37,360 nucleotides of DNA from positions 1 through 37,360 of the forward strand of contig RDDZ01000104.1 in assembly GCA_003852775.1 (NCBI GenBank), read 5' to 3'. The translations under genes and the position numbers were made by a program. The DNA is from Microbacteriaceae bacterium. GTDB taxonomy: Bacteria > Actinomycetota > Actinomycetes > Actinomycetales > Microbacteriaceae. The notes under the pieces were generated by a model. That model did not search any database. It was not told where the DNA came from and worked only from the letters and a program-made list of their open reading frames with translations. Positions 33,968 to 37,360 of the stretch are shown here, piece after piece. Positions within the stretch are counted from its first letter, which is position 1, and each line of letters opens with the position of its first letter.

Positions 33968-34708
33968 ATGACTGCCGCGTCCTCCCCCGAGGCGGAGGCC
34001 GAACGCGAACCCGCCGCGAGCCTCCCGAACCTGCCGCTGCTCGAGGACGAGCTCGAGCATCCGCCGGTCGAGAAGAAGCCCCTGTGGCGCGGCTGGTTGC
34101 ACGCGGGCACCTTCCCGCTCGCGATCGCGGGCGGCATCATCCTCATCGCGCTCGCCGACGGCGCGCCCGCCAAGTGGGCGTCGGCCGTGTTCATGGTGTG
34201 CTCGATGCTGCTGTTCGGCATCTCGGCCACCTACCACCGCTTCAACTGGTCGCCGACGGTGAAGGCGGTCTTCCGCCGCCTCGACCACGCCAACATCTTC
34301 CTGCTCATCGCGGGCACCTACACGCCGCTCGCGGTGTGCGCGCTTCCGACCGACAAGGCCATCCTGCTGCTGTCGATCGTGTGGGGCGGTGCGCTGCTCG
34401 GGATCGGCTTCCGCGTCTTCTGGCTCAAGGCGCCGCGCTGGCTCTACGTGCCCCTCTACGTCGCGCTCGGCTGGGCCGCGATGATGTACATCGTCGACCT
34501 CATGAACGCGAACGTCGCGATGATGGTCCTCGTGATCGTGGGCGGCGTCGCCTACACGGTCGGCGCGGTGTTCTACGCGCTCAAGCGGCCCAACCCGGCA
34601 CCCGGCGTCTTCGGGTTCCACGAGCTGTTCCACGCGTGCACGGTCGTCGCGTTCCTGTGCCACTGGACCGCGATCCTGCTCATCGTGCTGGACCCGGTGC
34701 ACGTCTGA
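33968..34708 (+). CDS. Hemolysin III / PAQR family membrane protein
   Basis: 246 residues. A ~35-residue acidic cytosolic N-terminus is followed by seven membrane helices. Conserved family motifs: ISATYHRF (His), RRLDHANIFLLIAGTYTP (Asp-His) and FGFHELFHACTVVAFLCHW (two His), which together form the metal site of PAQR-type proteins. Despite the name, members such as YqfA are linked to membrane lipid homeostasis rather than toxicity. The much longer open frame upstream is a shadow of uppS and the aminotransferase; ATG 33968 is set by the leaderless TATCGT and family length. Confidence 0.94.
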   Translation: MTAASSPEAEAEREPAASLPNLPLLEDELEHPPVEKKPLWRGWLHAGTFPLAIAGGIILIALADGAPAKWASAVFMVCSMLLFGISATYHRFNWSPTVKAVFRRLDHANIFLLIAGTYTPLAVCALPTDKAILLLSIVWGGALLGIGFRVFWLKAPRWLYVPLYVALGWAAMMYIVDLMNANVAMMVLVIVGGVAYTVGAVFYALKRPNPAPGVFGFHELFHACTVVAFLCHWTAILLIVLDPVHV

Positions 34709-34714
34709 GCGAGG

Positions 34715-34954
34715 CTACTTCGCCTCGTCGCCCTCGGCGGCCGCAGCCGCCTCCTCCGCATCCAGCCGTTCGGCGATGAGGGCGCGGTTGTTCACGCGGC
34801 GGATGCGACGCGTGAGGCTGATGAGCAGGAGGATCGTGGCGAGGATGAGGCCGAGCGTCACCGAGAAGCCGACGACGCCGGGCGTGACGAGGTTCTCGTC
34901 GACGCCGCTCGTCGGGCTGGGGGTGGGCGTCGCCGCCCAGAGCAGAGGGAGCAC
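34715..34954 (-). CDS. Small single-span membrane protein
   Basis: 79 residues. An N-terminal Leu/Ala/Thr/Pro-rich leader-like part (VLPLLWAATPTPSPTSG), one membrane helix near residues 28-50 (VVGFSVTLGLILATILLLISL pattern), a basic RRIRR stop-transfer and an acidic Ala-rich tail. In mycobacteria a similar small membrane protein lies between mca and the hemolysin III gene; function is unknown. GTG 34954 has GAAAGG 7 bases upstream. It is convergent with hemolysin III (6 bp apart) and divergent from DUF4307. Confidence 0.8.
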   Translation of the reverse strand: MLPLLWAATPTPSPTSGVDENLVTPGVVGFSVTLGLILATILLLISLTRRIRRVNNRALIAERLDAEEAAAAAEGDEAK

Positions 34955-35014
34955 GGTCGGCCTTTCCGAAGCGATTAACCTGGTACCAAGCGTAATCGGC
35001 CCCCGGAGCTCCCA
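34955..35014. promoter_or_regulatory. Divergent promoter with nested dyad
   Basis: This 60-bp gap has TGGTACCA (34981-34988), a perfect palindrome, flanked by CGATTA (34972-34977) and TAATCG (34993-34998), themselves perfect inverses. The AT-containing flanks can serve as -10 elements for each direction. A shared regulator site is possible. Confidence 0.45.
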
Positions 35015-35449
35015 TTGACCCAGAACCTCGACGAGAGGTACGGCCGCACCCCCGCCCACCGGGCCCGGATGCGGTTGCTCGCGATCCTCGCGGCGGTCGG
35101 AGTCGGGGTCGTCGTGGTCGCGTGGGTCGTCTGGGTCGGGCTCATAGGCCCCTCGGCCTCGCTCGAGGCGAAGGATGTCGGCTTCGGCGAGCTCACCGAG
35201 ACCTCGATCGAGGTCCGCTGGCAGCTCACCGCCCCCGCGGGCGCCGAGGTGTCGTGCTCGGTGAAGGCCGTGAGCGAGAAGCACGCCGTGATCGGCTGGC
35301 GCGTGGTCGAGGTCGAGCCCTCCGAGCAGACCACGCGGCTGCTGCGCGCGACGCTCCGCACGAGCGAGCCCGCCGTGGGCGGTGCGGTGCACCGCTGCTG
35401 GATCACGGGCTCCGAGGCGGCGGATGCGGTTCCTGGGGATCTGTCCTAA
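35015..35449 (+). CDS. DUF4307 domain-containing membrane protein
   Basis: 144 residues. Cytosolic N-terminus with the family's ERYGRTP motif, one membrane helix about residues 20-45, and an extracytoplasmic beta-rich domain (EVRWQLTAPAGAEVSCSVKAVSEKHAVIGWRVVEV) with two cysteines. Function is unknown; the family typically lies between mca and greA, and greA follows here 68 bp downstream. TTG 35015 is the start, with CGGAG 7 bases upstream and a clean family N-terminus. The TAA stop is also the beginning of a TAAGAT hexamer. Confidence 0.92.
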   Translation: MTQNLDERYGRTPAHRARMRLLAILAAVGVGVVVVAWVVWVGLIGPSASLEAKDVGFGELTETSIEVRWQLTAPAGAEVSCSVKAVSEKHAVIGWRVVEVEPSEQTTRLLRATLRTSEPAVGGAVHRCWITGSEAADAVPGDLS

Positions 35450-35497
35450 GATTCTCGGAACGCATCACCCTGTAGAGACCGGCCGAGTGCCGGTCTC
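35447..35497 (+). promoter_or_regulatory. greA promoter and attenuator-like leader hairpin
   Basis: TAAGAT (35447-35452) is a strong -10 that overlaps the DUF4307 stop; no clear -35. Downstream, GAGACCGGC (35475-35483), loop CGAGT, GCCGGTCTC (35489-35497) form a perfect 9-bp stem followed by GATTGTTTGTG, which resembles an intrinsic terminator placed before the greA ribosome binding site. Confidence 0.6.
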
Positions 35498-35517
35498 GAT
35501 TGTTTGTGAGGAGCAAC

Positions 35518-36003
35518 ATGCCCGAGACCACGACGTGGCTCACCCAGGAGTCGTACGACCGCCTGAAGGCCGAGCTGGCCGAGTTGGAGGGTCCCGCGCG
35601 CATCGACATCGCGAAGAAGATCGAGGCGGCGCGCGAGGAAGGCGACCTCAAGGAGAACGGCGGCTACCACGCCGCGAAGGACGAGCAGGGCAAGATCGAG
35701 GCGCGCATCCGCCAGCTCAAGGAGCTGCTGCGCACCGCGACCGTGGGCGAGCCGCCGGCGTCCGACGGCACCGTCGCGCCCGGCACGGTCGTGACCGCGA
35801 AGATCGCGGGCGACGACTCGACGTTCCTGCTCGGCAACCGCGAGATCGCGGCCGACAACGACGAGCTCGACGTCTACCCCGAGTCGAGCCCCATCGGGCA
35901 GGCGATCCTCGGGCGCAAGCAGGGCGACAAGCTCAGCTACACGGCCCCCAACGGCCGCGAGATCGCGGTCGAGATCGTGAAGGTCGTGCCCTACGCGGGC
36001 TGA
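35518..36003 (+). CDS. greA: Transcription elongation factor GreA
   Basis: 161 residues. The N-terminal coiled coil (about 8-80) has the acidic tip motif GDLKENGGYHAAKDEQ, whose Asp and Glu enter the RNA polymerase secondary channel to promote cleavage of backtracked RNA. The C-terminal FKBP-like domain ends ESSPIGQAILGRKQGDKLSYTAPNG. The usual SEN-x-EY is KENGGY here, a normal actinobacterial variant. ATG 35518 has GAGGAG 5-7 bases upstream, so the longer in-frame start at 35500 is rejected. A hairpin in its leader suggests regulation. Confidence 0.97.
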   Translation: MPETTTWLTQESYDRLKAELAELEGPARIDIAKKIEAAREEGDLKENGGYHAAKDEQGKIEARIRQLKELLRTATVGEPPASDGTVAPGTVVTAKIAGDDSTFLLGNREIAADNDELDVYPESSPIGQAILGRKQGDKLSYTAPNGREIAVEIVKVVPYAG

Positions 36004-36023
36004 TCCCGCATCCGTGTGACGTC

Positions 36024-36065
36024 CGGGAGGACGACGTGCCGCGCCTGCGGCGGGTCGTCCTCCCG
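36024..36065 (+). terminator. greA terminator
   Basis: CGGGAGGACGAC (36024-36035) pairs perfectly with GTCGTCCTCCCG (36054-36065), with an inner GCCGC/GCGGC hairpin, followed by TTCCTTC. It starts 21 bp after the greA stop. Confidence 0.85.
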
Positions 36066-36073
36066 TTCCTTCA

Positions 36074-36135
36074 CCCGAGGTGTCACTTTCGGTCGCGGCC
36101 GACGCCGCTCAGGCGACGGAAAGTGACACCTCGGG
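36074..36135. repeat. Long inverted repeat between greA and ArsR genes
   Basis: Arms of 17 bp (36074-36090 and 36119-36135; CCCGAGGTGTCACTTTC) match perfectly, and pairing extends to about 23 bp with one mismatch. It ends 3 bp from the ArsR stop, acting as its terminator. A related half copy (CCCCCGAGGTGT) occurs at 37245-37256. Confidence 0.75.
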
Positions 36136-36137
36136 GG

Positions 36138-36545
36138 TCAGGCGGATGCCGTCCGCGGCCCGCCGGCGTCGCCCTCGGCCGCGCGGCGCTCCCGCCTGCC
36201 GCGCGCGACCTCCGTCGCGAGGGCGTCGAGCGGATTCGCGAGCGGCGCGAGCGGATCGACGAGGGCCGAGAGCCACGCGCGCGCGGCCTCGACGGCAGCG
36301 GCGTCGAGCGCGTAGAGCCGTCGCGTGCCCTCGGCGCGCATCGTGAGCACCCCGGCGTCGCGCAGCACGCGCAGGTGCTGCGACACCGACGGCTGGGAGA
36401 TGGCGTGCACGCGCTGGACGCCCTCGACGAGCGCGCCCGCCGGCTGCTCCCCCGCCGCCGCGAGGCGCACGATGAGGCGCCGCACGGGGTCGCCGAGCGC
36501 CTCGAAGACCGGGGCGGCGTCGGGTACGAGCGGCAGCGCGCTCAC
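36138..36545 (-). CDS. ArsR family winged-helix regulator
   Basis: 135 residues from GTG 36545. Winged helix about residues 10-90: FEALGDPVRRLIVRLAA, then ISQPSVSQHLRVLRDAGVLTMRAEGTRRLYALD. No metal-binding cysteines, as in the ArsR proteins paired with SRPBCC genes. Its GTG overlaps the SRPBCC stop (GTGA, 36542-36545). The C-terminal ~40 residues are Ala/Arg-rich. It probably represses its own operon through the palindrome at 37201-37218. Confidence 0.92.
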   Translation of the reverse strand: MSALPLVPDAAPVFEALGDPVRRLIVRLAAAGEQPAGALVEGVQRVHAISQPSVSQHLRVLRDAGVLTMRAEGTRRLYALDAAAVEAARAWLSALVDPLAPLANPLDALATEVARGRRERRAAEGDAGGPRTASA

Positions 36546-37186
36546 GAGGCGGGCGCCGTCGTGTAGAACGCGTAGGCGCCCTCGCCCGCCGCGCGCATGG
36601 CGTCCGGGTCCTCGCCCACGGCGATGGCGGCATCCGTCCACCCGTCGGCGGCGGCGCGGTAGAAGGCGCGCCCCTCATCGGTGAAGGGCAGACGCTCGGC
36701 GTCCTCGCCCGTGACGGTGTCGCCCGTCTCGACGTGCAGTCCGAGGCCCATGAGAGCGCCGTCCCAGCCGATGCCGACCGCGCCGGGGCCGTAGACGGTC
36801 CAGAACTCCTCGGGCACGTGCGCCTCGTGCACGAGCTCGAGCTCGGTGCCGGATGCCGTGGGCGCGAGGGTGACGGTCACCCACGACGGGGCGCCCATCA
36901 TCTCCCACGTGAGCGCGAAGCGCCGCGGGGCGTCGCAGGCCTCGACGGTGCCGGACGCGTTGCCCTCGAGCGCGTAGCGCCCGCCGACGCGCAGCTCGCC
37001 GCTGATCGGCAGGAACCAGCGCGGGATGCGCTCGGGGTCGGTGAGCGCGTTCCACAGGTCGTCGGGGGTGGTCGCGTACTCGCGGCGGGCGACGGCGATG
37101 CGGGTGGGGGCGCCGTCGCGCTCCCCCGTGCGCAGCTCGCGCGTGACGAGGCCCGCGATCCCGGCGGGGTTCTCCAGGAGGCTCAT
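36542..37186 (-). CDS. SRPBCC (AHSA1-like) domain protein
   Basis: 214 residues. A START/Bet v1-like fold with the AHSA1 sequence style: ATTPDDLWNALTDPERIPRWFLPISGELRVGGRYALEGNASGTVEACDAPRRFALTWEM is the diagnostic run of features (residues ~38-95), with the WF and GG pairs conserved. The C-terminal half has an acidic EDAERLPFTDEGRAFY part. These proteins bind hydrophobic ligands in some cases; the role of the ArsR-linked ones is unknown. First gene of a two-gene operon; AAAGGA precedes ATG 37186. Confidence 0.9.
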   Translation of the reverse strand: MSLLENPAGIAGLVTRELRTGERDGAPTRIAVARREYATTPDDLWNALTDPERIPRWFLPISGELRVGGRYALEGNASGTVEACDAPRRFALTWEMMGAPSWVTVTLAPTASGTELELVHEAHVPEEFWTVYGPGAVGIGWDGALMGLGLHVETGDTVTGEDAERLPFTDEGRAFYRAAADGWTDAAIAVGEDPDAMRAAGEGAYAFYTTAPAS

Positions 37187-37200
37187 GGCGACATCCTTTC

Positions 37201-37243
37201 TATAGGTTGCTGCCTATATTACGCGTGCTCGCCGACCGCACAA
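37201..37243 (-). promoter_or_regulatory. Promoter and ArsR-type operator of the SRPBCC operon
   Basis: TATAGG (37201-37206), TTGCTG spacer, CCTATA (37213-37218) is a perfect 6-bp inverted repeat. On the minus strand TTGTGC (37243-37238) and TAATAT (37221-37216) are 16 bases apart; the palindrome overlaps the -10 and start site, as expected for repression by the encoded ArsR protein. Confidence 0.75.
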
Positions 37244-37259
37244 CCCCCGAGGTGTGACA

Positions 37260-37360
37260 TTAAATATCCCCCCCCCCACCCCCCCCGCCACAAAAATAAA
37301 ACACCCGGGCCCCGGGCGGGCGGGGCACCACAAAAACCCGGGGCGCGAGGCCGCCGCGCC
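37260..37360. other. Low-complexity end, probable sequence or assembly error
   Basis: Runs of C (about 20 in 22 bases), poly-A tracts within GC-rich sequence and CCCGGG-type blocks begin after 37260. The style differs from everything before it and has no coding signal. Confidence 0.6.

Overview
The window looks like chromosomal DNA from a high-GC actinobacterium, most likely of the family Microbacteriaceae. The evidence is the very high G+C with strong third-position G/C bias, frequent GTG starts, the many leaderless-type promoters, and a gene order from phoH to greA that resembles the Mycobacterium tuberculosis Rv1080c-Rv1112 block as I remember it. I see no rRNA, tRNA, CRISPR array, transposase or phage gene. 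The last ~100 bases look like a poor-quality contig end.

Layout. (1) 1-2.06 kb is a lower-GC accessory segment on the minus strand: an AAA/ORC-like ATPase with a C-terminal zinc ribbon and a helix-hairpin-helix-like tail, followed by a partial unknown gene that leaves the window. (2) 2.1-5.3 kb holds DUF2798 and VOC genes, then an operon of a winged-helix regulator and two different putative glutamic-type intramembrane proteases. (3) 5.3-12.5 kb holds yigZ, ychF, a 27-codon mini-ORF with a structured leader and a 97-residue protein, a DEDDh exonuclease, two unknown small genes, mmsA and rmuC. (4) 12.5-13.1 kb is a repeat-rich non-coding stretch. (5) 13.1-17 kb is an asymmetric heterodimeric ABC exporter. 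(6) 17-22.5 kb is a glycerol module: glpD, a SorC/DeoR-type regulator, glpK and class II fba. (7) 22.5-25 kb is a sensor histidine kinase and a membrane protein that looks like a degenerate kinase, with no response regulator. (8) 25-36 kb is the conserved core: ispH, xseA-xseB-DUF4245-carbonic anhydrase, fumC, phoH, uppS with a class V aminotransferase, hemolysin III, DUF4307 and greA. (9) 36.1-37.2 kb is an ArsR-SRPBCC pair.

How the genes work together. The glycerol module would phosphorylate glycerol (GlpK), oxidise it to DHAP (GlpD) and feed it through aldolase; two inverted copies of one 14-bp dyad, one beside each glp promoter region, are the likely binding sites of the regulator encoded between them. 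xseA and xseB encode the two subunits of exonuclease VII. The two intramembrane proteases share an operon with their probable regulator, which has a palindrome lying over its own start codon. Several genes have a -10 hexamer only 6-8 bases before the start codon, so leaderless mRNAs are probably common here. Convergent gene pairs are separated by strong perfect hairpins, some of which belong to dispersed palindromic repeat families.
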